Shown piece by piece: positions 7,672-13,595 of a stretch of 20,049 nt of DNA; positions within the stretch are counted from its first letter, which is position 1; each line of letters opens with the position of its first letter. Location of the stretch: assembly GCF_938010505.1 (NCBI RefSeq), contig NZ_CALLVP010000010.1, forward strand, positions 1-20,049, read 5' to 3'. The notes beneath the pieces are model-generated. The model was not told where the DNA came from and made no database searches. It saw only the letters and a program-made list of their open reading frames with translations. This DNA is from an uncultured Veillonella sp. Lineage in GTDB: Bacteria > Bacillota > Negativicutes > Veillonellales > Veillonellaceae. A program made the translations under genes and the position numbers.

Positions 7672-8589
7672 ATGGCCAAGGATGTATATTACTTCAGCCA
7701 CGATGTTAATGCGAGCAATGATCCTAAAATTGTGGCAATGGAGTCAGAGTTTGGTGTTATTTCATATGCCTGGTGGTGGAAATTAATTGAAAAACTAGCT
7801 TCATCTGAGGACTACAGACTGCCTTTTAAAAAATATACTTTTATTGCACTTGATAAAGAATTAGGAATTTTGAACGAAAATGAACGACCGTTGAACGAAA
7901 ATGAACGACCGTTGAACGAAAATGAACAAGGTTTCTTTTGTTCAAATAAATCTTTTTCGTTCATAAATTCGTTAATTTATGATTTTGAATTGCTTGAGTG
8001 TGATGACGAGTATTTTTGGTCTCCTAGTTTAATACGCAGACAAGAAGAGCGAAGAAGTAAATTTGAAAAAAAGCAGGAACAACGTAGGCTCGCAGGCATT
8101 AAAAGTGGTGAAGTTAGAAGAAAAAAGGAACAAAATCGAACGACCGTTCAACGAACTTCAACGGTCGTTGAACAAAACGAACAAAAGGAAAGGAAAGGAA
8201 AGGATATTAATAATATAGAGAGAGATACGCGCGCGCGCGAAGATGAAAATCCTCTATCTATGTTTGACGATGATGGAGTAAAAAACAAACCCATTTACGA
8301 ATTGTATATGAAATCAATTGGAGATGTTTCACCTGTTATTAAAGAACGGTTGGATGATCTGGTTGAGTCTTATGGAACGGAACGGGTTATTGTTGCTATC
8401 AATACTACTGCAGATAATGGTGGTAATAGCATCAAGTATGTTGAAACTGTAACAGCAGGAAATTTAAAGAAGGAGGTGCAAAAAGATTTTGGAACCACTA
8501 AACGTAACAGCAGCAATAGAGGCTCTTCGAGAAAAGACGAGCAAGTCGACTGGCAAGCGGAATATGAAAGAGTCCACGGTAAAAAATGA
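7672..8589 (+). CDS. Replication initiator, Lin1244/Lin1753-type N-domain with DnaD-like C-part
   Basis: The N-terminus (YYFSHDVNASNDPKI, then EFGVISYAWWWKLIEKLA) is the Lin1244/Lin1753-type (DUF4373) winged-helix region of phage replication proteins. It resumes after an insertion with SLIYDFELLECDDEYFW and SLIRRQEERR. Residues 67-87 are a three-fold LNENERP-type repeat. Residues 130-200 are a low-complexity Arg/Lys/Glu linker. From about 205 (YELYMKSIGDV, RVIVAINTTADN, SIKYVETVTAGN) the protein resembles the DnaD/DnaB_2 phage domain. Such proteins bind the origin and recruit the helicase loader, which here is the next gene. The repeats look dictated by DNA-level iterons. GAGGAATGATGA precedes the ATG. 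Confidence 0.8.
   Translation: MAKDVYYFSHDVNASNDPKIVAMESEFGVISYAWWWKLIEKLASSEDYRLPFKKYTFIALDKELGILNENERPLNENERPLNENEQGFFCSNKSFSFINSLIYDFELLECDDEYFWSPSLIRRQEERRSKFEKKQEQRRLAGIKSGEVRRKKEQNRTTVQRTSTVVEQNEQKERKGKDINNIERDTRAREDENPLSMFDDDGVKNKPIYELYMKSIGDVSPVIKERLDDLVESYGTERVIVAINTTADNGGNSIKYVETVTAGNLKKEVQKDFGTTKRNSSNRGSSRKDEQVDWQAEYERVHGKK
7870..7963 (+). repeat. Iteron array: three 21-bp tandem units plus inverted heptamers
   Basis: Three tandem 21-base units occupy 7870-7890, 7891-7911 and 7912-7932; the first two are identical and the third differs only at its end. The heptamer TGAAC(G/A)A recurs at 7871, 7881, 7892, 7902, 7913 and 7923, so spacing alternates 10 and 11 bases, exactly one helical turn. 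Inverted copies lie at 7938-7944 (TTGTTCA) and 7957-7963 (TCGTTCA). The decamer AACGACCGTT is at 7883-7892 and 7904-7913. Confidence 0.85.
8139..8175 (+). repeat. Inverted repeat of the iteron decamer
   Basis: AACGACCGTT at 8139-8148 and its exact reverse complement AACGGTCGTT at 8160-8169 form a 10-base inverted repeat with an 11-base spacer. The decamer is the same as in the array 230 bases upstream, and each copy is itself a small dyad (AACG-2-CGTT). The right arm runs into TGAACAA (8169-8175), another copy of the array heptamer. The DNA encodes a disordered linker, so protein constraint does not explain it. Confidence 0.8.
8470..8478 (+). promoter_or_regulatory. Strong ribosome binding site deciding the helicase-loader start
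   Basis: AAGGAGGTG lies inside the end of the initiator gene, 10 bases before a TTG. This near-perfect anti-Shine-Dalgarno match argues for the TTG at 8489 over the in-frame ATG at 8564, which has only a weak upstream GCGG. Confidence 0.7.
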
Positions 8590-9214
8590 GTTCTTTTATC
8601 CAATCTATGATAAGCCAGTAGTCATTCAGACAAACGTTAATACCACCTATGCTGCAGTCGGAATTCCTAAGAGGTATTACGATATGGATTTTGACTGGTT
8701 ACGCAAACATGGTAGTTTTCCAAAAGAGAATGCTGAAGCTTACGACGTAGTTAAAAAGTACTCTAATAATCTGAAAGAAAATCTTGCTACTGGTAAGGGT
8801 CTTATATTAAGGGGCCCAGCTGGTACGGGCAAGACATCGATTGCGGTTAGTATTCTAAAAGAGGTTATGCGACTAGGTAAAGGCTGTTTAATGATTTCTA
8901 TGCCTAGTCTGTTGGATACCATGCTCACCTTACAAAATGGTGATAGAGTAGCTTTTTTAAATTATGAACAAAAGCTTAGGAATATTCCGATGTTGTTATT
9001 AGATGATTTTGGAGCCGAGTATTCTAAATCCGACTGGGTTCACACTAAAGTTGAAAGCATTATTATTGGACGATACCATGCTGAGAAGCCGGTTATATTG
9101 ACAACTAATTATAATAATGACCAAACAAAAGATCGTTATAGCGAACGAGTAATTGATAGATTGCGTGGCAAAGATTATGAGGAAGCTATATTTTTTGGAG
9201 AATCGCACCGATGA
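8489..9214 (+). CDS. dnaC: DnaC-like helicase loader, AAA+ ATPase
   Basis: The 241-residue product is a DnaC/IstB-type AAA+ ATPase, which loads the replicative helicase at the origin. Walker A GPAGTGKT is at 109-116, Walker B LLLDDFGAE has Asp172 and Asp173, sensor 1 is LTTNYNN, and the arginine-finger helix is RVIDRLRGK. The N-terminal 75 residues (about 25 of them lying in the overlap) would contact the helicase. Translation appears to start at TTG 8489, giving a 101-base overlap with the initiator gene in another frame; the in-frame ATG at 8564 would give 216 residues. The next gene overlaps its stop by ATGA. Identification as a loader rather than a transposase IstB rests on the phage replication context. 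Confidence 0.87.
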   Translation: MEPLNVTAAIEALREKTSKSTGKRNMKESTVKNEFFYPIYDKPVVIQTNVNTTYAAVGIPKRYYDMDFDWLRKHGSFPKENAEAYDVVKKYSNNLKENLATGKGLILRGPAGTGKTSIAVSILKEVMRLGKGCLMISMPSLLDTMLTLQNGDRVAFLNYEQKLRNIPMLLLDDFGAEYSKSDWVHTKVESIIIGRYHAEKPVILTTNYNNDQTKDRYSERVIDRLRGKDYEEAIFFGESHR

Positions 9215-9609
9215 AGATTCTCCTACGATGTCAGTTTAGATTTAGGAAGAAAACTCATGACCGGTTCCCGACATTGAATGAATATATCGACTGTGAACGC
9301 GGCTCTACTATAGCGGCTGCAGCCATGAAGAAAAAGTGCACAGAGCAGGTGAGGGTTCAATGCATCGAGCAACGTATAACGCCTGTTACTGGGAAAGTAG
9401 ACATGTTATTTGAATGGCATTCTTCAACCAGGCACGATCCTGACAATGTAGCGTTTGCCAAGAAGTTCATTCTTGATGGGCTACAAGCTGCTGGTGTGCT
9501 AGAAAATGACAATCGAAAGTTCATCGGTACTATGGCTGATAAGATTATTCAGGATGATGAAGACTATGTAATCTTACACATCACGAAAAATATGGGAATA
9601 TTTTTATAA
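9211..9609 (+). CDS. rusA: RusA-like Holliday junction resolvase
   Basis: The 132-residue protein has the RusA family core: a run of basic residues near the N-terminus, then STRHDPDNVAFAKKFILDGL, giving acidic residues Asp76, Asp78 and Asp89, followed by GVLENDNRKF. In RusA, aspartates at equivalent sites bind the metal that cleaves four-way junctions. The length is normal for the family. It is translationally coupled to the helicase-loader gene by an ATGA overlap, and ends the replication block. It would resolve branched phage DNA made by replication and RecT annealing before packaging. Confidence 0.87.
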   Translation: MKILLRCQFRFRKKTHDRFPTLNEYIDCERGSTIAAAAMKKKCTEQVRVQCIEQRITPVTGKVDMLFEWHSSTRHDPDNVAFAKKFILDGLQAAGVLENDNRKFIGTMADKIIQDDEDYVILHITKNMGIFL

Positions 9610-9634
9610 TTTTAAGAATTAAGGAGATAAATAA

Positions 9635-9919
9635 ATGAGTAACTTACAAGTAAAAGCGATTGAAGCTGCTCGCAAAGTGCTATTAGAAATGGGACATGAA
9701 TTTGAAGAATTAGAATTCATGTATGTTGTATGGTTTTGTAAAACATTACAAAACTGGAAAGCATTAGTAAGTGGTCCTAGTATTGATGAATATGTAGAAG
9801 TTACACACAATGGTGATCGTAATGAAACATATGTTGATGTGTATTACAAAACTAAAAATGTATGCATTAGAGGTGAAAGCGAATTAAAAAAAGCTTATTT
9901 TAGCGGTAACAAAAAATGA
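9635..9919 (+). CDS. DUF6275-like phage protein, 94 aa
   Basis: The central segment MYVVWFCKTLQNWKALVS and the following EVTHNGDRNETYVDVYYK and NVCI agree with the pattern I know for DUF6275 proteins of Firmicutes phages, whose role is unknown. The N-terminal third is helical (EAARKVLLEMGHEFEELE). It starts at an ATG after AAGGAGATAAATAA, a strong site, so it may be translated at a high level. It is the first gene of the small-gene cluster that separates replication from late regulation. The next start overlaps its stop by ATGA. Confidence 0.7.
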   Translation: MSNLQVKAIEAARKVLLEMGHEFEELEFMYVVWFCKTLQNWKALVSGPSIDEYVEVTHNGDRNETYVDVYYKTKNVCIRGESELKKAYFSGNKK

Positions 9920-10023
9920 AAGATAAAATATTTGAAACTGTAATAGTTGGACTGTTAGCGTGGAGCTTTGTATTGTTGATTTGCATAACAATTATGATGT
10001 TTTTGCCATTCTTTAATAAATAG
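9916..10023 (+). CDS. Tiny single-pass membrane protein, 35 aa
   Basis: The frame opens at an ATG overlapping the upstream stop (ATGA) and closes at TAG 10021-10023. The 35 residues are MKDKIFETVIVGLLAWS followed by a continuous hydrophobic stretch to FLPFFNK, so nearly the whole protein from residue 9 to 32 is one membrane helix with a short charged N-terminus. Translational coupling and the clean helix make it more credible than a chance frame. Small phage membrane peptides of this kind include superinfection-exclusion and holin-like proteins, but nothing here identifies which. Confidence 0.5.
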   Translation: MKDKIFETVIVGLLAWSFVLLICITIMMFLPFFNK

Positions 10024-10040
10024 GTGGTGTTTAGCAAACA

Positions 10041-10229
10041 ATGTATACCCCAAAAGAAAAGCGTACGTGCAATATCTCTATTGAGGAGTTATTGGAATTG
10101 GGACGTGAACATAAAAGAAAACAAAAAATACATGCTTCAGCACATATAGGAGCATTAATTTATTTAATCGCATTAATAGTATTTGTGGTTTTTAATATAG
10201 CTTTTATATTGTATTGGTTAATTGTGTAG
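10041..10229 (+). CDS. Small membrane protein, 62 aa
   Basis: Residues 1-35 are hydrophilic and basic (SIEELLELGREHKRKQK), and residues 36-62 are one long hydrophobic helix ending at the C-terminus (IYLIALIVFVVFNIAFILYW within it). This is a tail-anchored layout with the N-terminal part in the cytoplasm by the positive-inside rule. AGGTGGTG at 10022-10029 serves as ribosome binding site, 11 bases upstream. The neighbours on both sides are also small unknown proteins. Family not recognised. Confidence 0.6.
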   Translation: MYTPKEKRTCNISIEELLELGREHKRKQKIHASAHIGALIYLIALIVFVVFNIAFILYWLIV

Positions 10230-10236
10230 AGGATAT

Positions 10237-10256
10237 GGGCGGTGAAATATCCGCCC
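10237..10256 (+). promoter_or_regulatory. G+C-rich hairpin between small genes
   Basis: GGGCGG (10237-10242) and CCGCCC (10251-10256) form a six-base all-G/C stem with an eight-base loop, extendable by GATA/TATC with one bulged base (10232-10260). It stands out in very A+T-rich surroundings. No T-run follows, so it is a poor terminator. It sits just before the ribosome binding site at 10265 and could affect mRNA stability or translation of the next gene. Confidence 0.4.
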
Positions 10257-10273
10257 TATCATAAGAGGTGAGT

Positions 10274-10675
10274 ATGAGAATTCATAGTATGTTATCTGAA
10301 GAAGGAATAGGTAATACTATTAGCTTTTTATCCTGTGCGTTAACCATTGTTCATATTGATGATGTTTTTATACCTAAAATTAAATATGATTTTGATAGTT
10401 TTATTATCAAATATAAAATTGGGGATGTGAACATTGGACACAGGGTAAGTTTAATAGAATTTCAACATTCAAATATGTCTTTAGAAGAATTTGTGTACAG
10501 AATAAAATATCATGTTTTAAATGAGTACTTCTGTATATATGAAAACAGAAATAAATTAATGTGGGATACCGTGCAAGATGAAATAAAACAAGATGCAATA
10601 TCTGATACATTGAAATCTTGTATGGGGCTAAATAAATCTGATTGTATGAAGTCAGCAGGTGATACCGATGAATGA
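10274..10675 (+). CDS. Hypothetical phage protein, 133 aa
   Basis: A GTG at 10268 is in frame but lies within the AGAGGTG ribosome binding site, so I start at ATG 10274 (MRIHSMLSEEGIG). The protein is soluble by appearance, with alternating beta-type stretches (IDDVFIPKIKYDFDSF, IIKYKIGDVNIGH) followed by helices rich in Glu and Asn and a Ser/Cys-containing tail. I do not recognise any domain. Its base composition is more A+T-rich than the late genes, like the other small genes around it, which may mean that this cluster is exchanged between phages. Confidence 0.55.
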   Translation: MRIHSMLSEEGIGNTISFLSCALTIVHIDDVFIPKIKYDFDSFIIKYKIGDVNIGHRVSLIEFQHSNMSLEEFVYRIKYHVLNEYFCIYENRNKLMWDTVQDEIKQDAISDTLKSCMGLNKSDCMKSAGDTDE

Positions 10676-10892
10676 AATGGTTGTTATAAACATTCTACTG
10701 GCGATTTACCTTGTGGTTATTTTTAAAATGTCCTATTACTCTTATCGTGAAGCTGCTGCATTAAAACATTTTATGGTTTCTGATGCATATAGAATGCAAT
10801 TGCAAAAAATAATTAGATCACAAATACGGGATATGGTGATATGTAGTATTCTGTTTGTATTAAATATTGTTTGTGTGGTGGTCCTATGGTAG
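10668..10892 (+). CDS. Small membrane protein with two hydrophobic segments, 74 aa
   Basis: I start at ATG 10668, eight bases inside the upstream gene and preceded by AGGTGAT; an upstream in-frame GTG at 10659 is part of that site. The first hydrophobic segment is residues 4-20 (VVINILLAIYLVVIF) and the second is 56-74 (MVICSILFVLNIVCVVVLW), joined by a basic, helical loop of about 35 residues. A hairpin-like two-pass membrane protein with a cytoplasmic loop is likely. Function unknown; exclusion or holin-like roles are possible, but no sequence feature decides between them. Confidence 0.55.
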   Translation: MNEMVVINILLAIYLVVIFKMSYYSYREAAALKHFMVSDAYRMQLQKIIRSQIRDMVICSILFVLNIVCVVVLW

Positions 10893-11347
10893 AACTTAGC
10901 AAAAAAGAATATCGTGAACTTGCATATGAGTATCTACACGAGGCAAGTAAGGCAGCATTGAGGATTAAGTCGTTAAAGCGTAATATTCAACGTATTAAAA
11001 GTGATATTACATCATTACGTTCAGTAAACTACGGGAAAGAACGAGTAGATGGCGGTGAACCATCAGGTATTGAAGATGATATTAACCGGCTATTAGATAT
11101 GGAAATGAAGTACAAACGTCAAATCCATGAACTATTGACTAAACGTGATGATGCTTGCCATATGATCGATACATTAACTAATACAGTTGGCTCCATTATC
11201 CTCATGCAACAATATATCAATGGTATGTCTGCTAAAGGGGCATATTCATTTGTGGGTTATGGTGAGTCGCAAGGAAAAGAATATAAGAATTTGGCACTTG
11301 TTGAGCTTGGGTATAAACTCCGACGGAAAACGGCGGTAAACGGCTAA
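10886..11347 (+). CDS. DUF1492/ArpU-like late-gene regulator
   Basis: From ATG 10886 (after GTGGTGG, seven bases inside the previous gene) the product has 153 residues. The first 100 form charged helices with the DUF1492-type signature IKSDITSLRSVNYGKERV, then a conserved-style IEDDINRLLDMEMKYKRQI. The C-terminal third contains MQQYINGMS, where relatives have a sigma-70 region-4-like helix-turn-helix (WEEIA...MGYS). Here that part reads AKGAYSFVGYGESQGKEY and then LVELGYKL, so the helix-turn-helix is only weakly recognisable. ArpU/RinA-type proteins activate phage late genes and are typically encoded immediately before the terminase, as here. Confidence 0.65.
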   Translation: MVELSKKEYRELAYEYLHEASKAALRIKSLKRNIQRIKSDITSLRSVNYGKERVDGGEPSGIEDDINRLLDMEMKYKRQIHELLTKRDDACHMIDTLTNTVGSIILMQQYINGMSAKGAYSFVGYGESQGKEYKNLALVELGYKLRRKTAVNG

Positions 11348-11349
11348 TA

Positions 11350-11379
11350 TCGACCTTTTAAGTCCTCTATATCTATGAT
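11350..11379 (+). promoter_or_regulatory. Candidate late promoter with dyad at the -10 region
   Basis: TCGACC (11350-11355) and TATGAT (11374-11379) are separated by 18 bases, a fair match to a sigma-70-type promoter with a weak -35. The -10 lies in the perfect dyad TATATC-TAT-GATATA (11368-11382). It directly follows the late-regulator gene, where ArpU/RinA-type activators act in related phages. No experimental support; the A+T-rich context makes chance -10 matches common. Confidence 0.35.
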
Positions 11380-11435
11380 ATATTGTAAGTGGAAGAACAT
11401 GAGTTCATCTCCTAAGCATTTAGAGTACCAAACGC

Positions 11436-11468
11436 AAAAAGGCGCATCTTAATTGATGTGCCTTTTTT
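11436..11468 (+). terminator. Intrinsic terminator, potentially bidirectional
   Basis: GGCGCATC (11441-11448) pairs with GATGTGCC (11455-11462) through one G-U, with loop TTAATT, followed by a T6 run (11463-11468). A5 precedes the stem (11436-11440), so it may also act on the other strand. It separates early and late transcription units, and a transcript from the candidate promoter at 11350-11379 would meet it after about 50-90 bases. Confidence 0.85.
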
Positions 11469-11484
11469 GTTACCAAAAATAATT

Positions 11485-11676
11485 ATGACACAAATACACT
11501 GCATCAAGCACAAATGCTTGAATAATAAAAATGGAATATGTACGGCCAATGAGATATTTTACGATGGCCTATGTCAATCCTATATTACGCATTCAAGTGC
11601 TAGTAGAAATTCATGCGGATTATGTGTAAGGAAAAATGGGAAGATGATTCGCAAGGGCGGTAATACATTAAAGTGA
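11485..11676 (+). CDS. Cys-rich small protein, 63 aa, DUF1540-like pattern
   Basis: Six cysteines are at residues 6, 11, 19, 30, 44 and 47. The first four (HCIKHKCLNNKNGICTA, then GLCQSY) follow the spacing of small DUF1540-like metal-binding modules, and the last pair is CGLC. The C-terminus is basic. I start at ATG 11485; the frame extends to GTG 11458, but that codon lies inside the terminator stem. Neither start has a visible Shine-Dalgarno site, so expression is uncertain. It lies between the terminator and the terminase genes. Confidence 0.5.
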   Translation: MTQIHCIKHKCLNNKNGICTANEIFYDGLCQSYITHSSASRNSCGLCVRKNGKMIRKGGNTLK

Positions 11677-11682
11677 GGTGAT
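11675..11682 (+). promoter_or_regulatory. Ribosome binding site deciding the TTG start of the small terminase gene
   Basis: GAGGTGAT overlaps the upstream stop codon and lies six bases before TTG 11689. The frame has a TGA at 11674-11676 and no ATG or GTG between, so TTG is the only start supported by a good site. Confidence 0.75.
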
Positions 11683-11688
11683 GATCCA

Positions 11689-12135
11689 TTGCGAGTAAAT
11701 AGAAAAAACTGGCTAACTGACCCAGATAATTTATTGCGTGCAGAAGGTTGGGCTCGTGATGGCCTTACTGATGAGCAGATAGCAAAAAATATAGGGATTT
11801 CAGTTAAAACATTGTATAACTGGAAAAAAGATTCCTTACCTTTTTTACAGTCCCTTAAAAGAGGGAAGGAAGTTATTGACCTTGAAGTCGAAAATGCTTT
11901 GCATAAACGTGCTATCGGCTACGAATATGAGGAAAAAACATACGAGAACGGAAAGCTCGTTAAAGTTGTAAAGAAACAACAGCCCCCAGACGTTACAGCT
12001 CAAATATTCTGGTTGAAGAACCGCAATCCTGAAAAATGGAGAGATACTAAAAACATCGATGTCAAAGGTGAGCTTACAGTATCTGCTATGGATAAATTGA
12101 AAGCTGCACGGGAGAGAGCTAATGGAAAAACATGA
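11689..12135 (+). CDS. terS: Terminase small subunit
   Basis: The 148-residue protein starts with a helix-turn-helix region (EGWARDGLTDEQIAKN, then ISVKTLYNWKK), as phage small terminases do to recognise packaging sites. A central helical region (EVENALHKRAIGYEYEEK) and the hallmark segment PPDVTAQIFWLKNRNPEKW near residue 100 follow. The last 20 residues are a basic helix. The gene begins with TTG and overlaps the large-subunit gene by 14 bases, as expected for a coupled pair. It would bind phage DNA and pass it to the large subunit for cutting and filling of the head. Confidence 0.88.
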   Translation: MRVNRKNWLTDPDNLLRAEGWARDGLTDEQIAKNIGISVKTLYNWKKDSLPFLQSLKRGKEVIDLEVENALHKRAIGYEYEEKTYENGKLVKVVKKQQPPDVTAQIFWLKNRNPEKWRDTKNIDVKGELTVSAMDKLKAARERANGKT

Positions 12136-13573
12136 TGAGTTAATTGAGGCATTAGGCGCTCTTACACATGATCCATTAGCGTTTGTATACTTTGCCTATC
12201 CTTGGGGAGAACCGGGAACGCCATTAGAGAATATGGAAGGTCCCGATGAATGGCAAATACAAATCTTAAAAGACATCGGCGAACAATTAAAGAAAGGTAA
12301 GGACCTACAAACCGCTATCCAAGAGGCGGTAGCATCTGGCCATGGTATCGGCAAATCAGCACTGATATCATGGCTTATTCATTTTGCGATATCTACTCAT
12401 GAGAATACTCGTGGTGTAGTAACTGCTAATACAGAAGGTCAGCTCCGGACTAAAACATGGCCAGAACTTAGCAAATGGCACAATATGTTTATTGCTAAGG
12501 ATTTGTTTACCTACACAGCCACAGCTATATTCAGTAACGATAAAGACTACGAAAAGACATGGCGTATCGATGCCATTCCTTGGAGTAAGAATTCCCCTGA
12601 ATCATTCGCTGGTCTACATAACCAAGGTAATCGGATATTGGTTCTATTTGATGAAGCCTCTGCTATTGATGATGTCATTTGGGAAGTAACTGAAGGGGCT
12701 CTTACAGATGCTAACACTGAAATCATTTGGTGTGCATTTGGTAACCCTACTCGTAATAGTGGTCGATTCCGTGAATGTTTTAGAAAATATAGAAAGTTCT
12801 GGAATACATATCAGATTGATAGCCGGACCGTTAAGATTTCTAACAAAGCGAAAATTGAAGAATGGTTAGAGGCTTACGGTGAGGATTCAGACTTCTTTAA
12901 AGTTCGTGTTCGAGGTGTGTTCCCTTCCGCATCAGATTTGCAATTTATTTCTACTGAAATTGCGGATAAAGCGCAAAAGCAATCTTACAAACCGGGAGCA
13001 TTTGAACATCTGCCGGTAATCATTGGTGTGGATCCTGCGTGGACTGGTTCAGACTCCTTAGAAATAGTCATGCGACAAGGCTACTATATGAAGTCACTCG
13101 CATCTATTCCTAAAAATGACGATGACTGGCGCATGGCTCAACTCATCGCTCAGTTCGAGGACGAATACAAAGCAGATGCCGTATTCATCGATATGGGATA
13201 TGGTACAGGGATATATTCTATCGGTAAGCAATTAGGGCGCAAATGGCGATTGATTGAGTTTGGCGGTAAGAGTAATGACCCTGTATATCTCAATATGAGG
13301 GCGTATATGTGGGGACAGATGAAAGAATGGCTTCGTGAGGGCGGCTCGATTCCACCTAATGACCAAGCACTATATGATGATATCGTAGGACCTGAAGCGA
13401 TCATTGATAAGAATGGTCATATTCAGCTCGAAAGTAAAAAAGATATGAAAGACCGAGGGTTGCCATCACCAAATAAAGGCGATGCATTAGCCTTGACCTT
13501 TGCTGCGCGGGTCGTTAAAAAAAGCGAAACAGGCAATAGGATTGTAGCTAATACGAGTTACAATCCTTTTTAA
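12122..13573 (+). CDS. terL: Terminase large subunit
   Basis: The 483-residue product has an N-terminal packaging ATPase and C-terminal RNase H-like nuclease. Walker A SGHGIGKS is at 72-79, Walker B ILVLFDEAS has Asp177 and Glu178, and the coupling motif is in CAFGNPTR. The nuclease acidic residues are Asp304 (IIGVDPAWTG), Asp357 (VFIDMGYGTG) and Asp454 (KGDALALTFA). Together these cut concatemeric phage DNA and pump it into the prohead. GGGAGAG precedes the ATG within the small-subunit gene. Length and motifs look intact. The packaging type (cos or pac) cannot be told from this alone. Confidence 0.93.
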   Translation: MEKHDELIEALGALTHDPLAFVYFAYPWGEPGTPLENMEGPDEWQIQILKDIGEQLKKGKDLQTAIQEAVASGHGIGKSALISWLIHFAISTHENTRGVVTANTEGQLRTKTWPELSKWHNMFIAKDLFTYTATAIFSNDKDYEKTWRIDAIPWSKNSPESFAGLHNQGNRILVLFDEASAIDDVIWEVTEGALTDANTEIIWCAFGNPTRNSGRFRECFRKYRKFWNTYQIDSRTVKISNKAKIEEWLEAYGEDSDFFKVRVRGVFPSASDLQFISTEIADKAQKQSYKPGAFEHLPVIIGVDPAWTGSDSLEIVMRQGYYMKSLASIPKNDDDWRMAQLIAQFEDEYKADAVFIDMGYGTGIYSIGKQLGRKWRLIEFGGKSNDPVYLNMRAYMWGQMKEWLREGGSIPPNDQALYDDIVGPEAIIDKNGHIQLESKKDMKDRGLPSPNKGDALALTFAARVVKKSETGNRIVANTSYNPF

Positions 13574-13595
13574 TTGTAGAAAGTGAGGGATAAAG

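Larger units (their letters stand above)
7870..8239. other. Candidate phage replication origin inside the initiator gene
   Basis: The interval contains the phased iterons, the inverted decamers, a 22-base purine tract (8183-8204, repeated AAAGG), an all-A/T stretch (8204-8217) and a (CG)6 tract (8228-8239). Iterons followed by an easily melted A+T segment, placed inside the initiator gene, are the established layout of lambda-type and several Gram-positive phage origins. The downstream gene encodes a DnaC-like loader, as expected. Direct evidence of origin activity is lacking; an operator for autoregulation is the main alternative. Confidence 0.6.

Noticed and set aside
7870..7932. Tandem 21-bp repeats as a CRISPR array
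   Set aside because: The units abut with no unique spacers, are in-frame in a coding gene, and no cas gene is present.
10237..10256. Hairpin as an intrinsic terminator
   Set aside because: There is no T-run after the stem, and genes on both sides appear to be in one operon.
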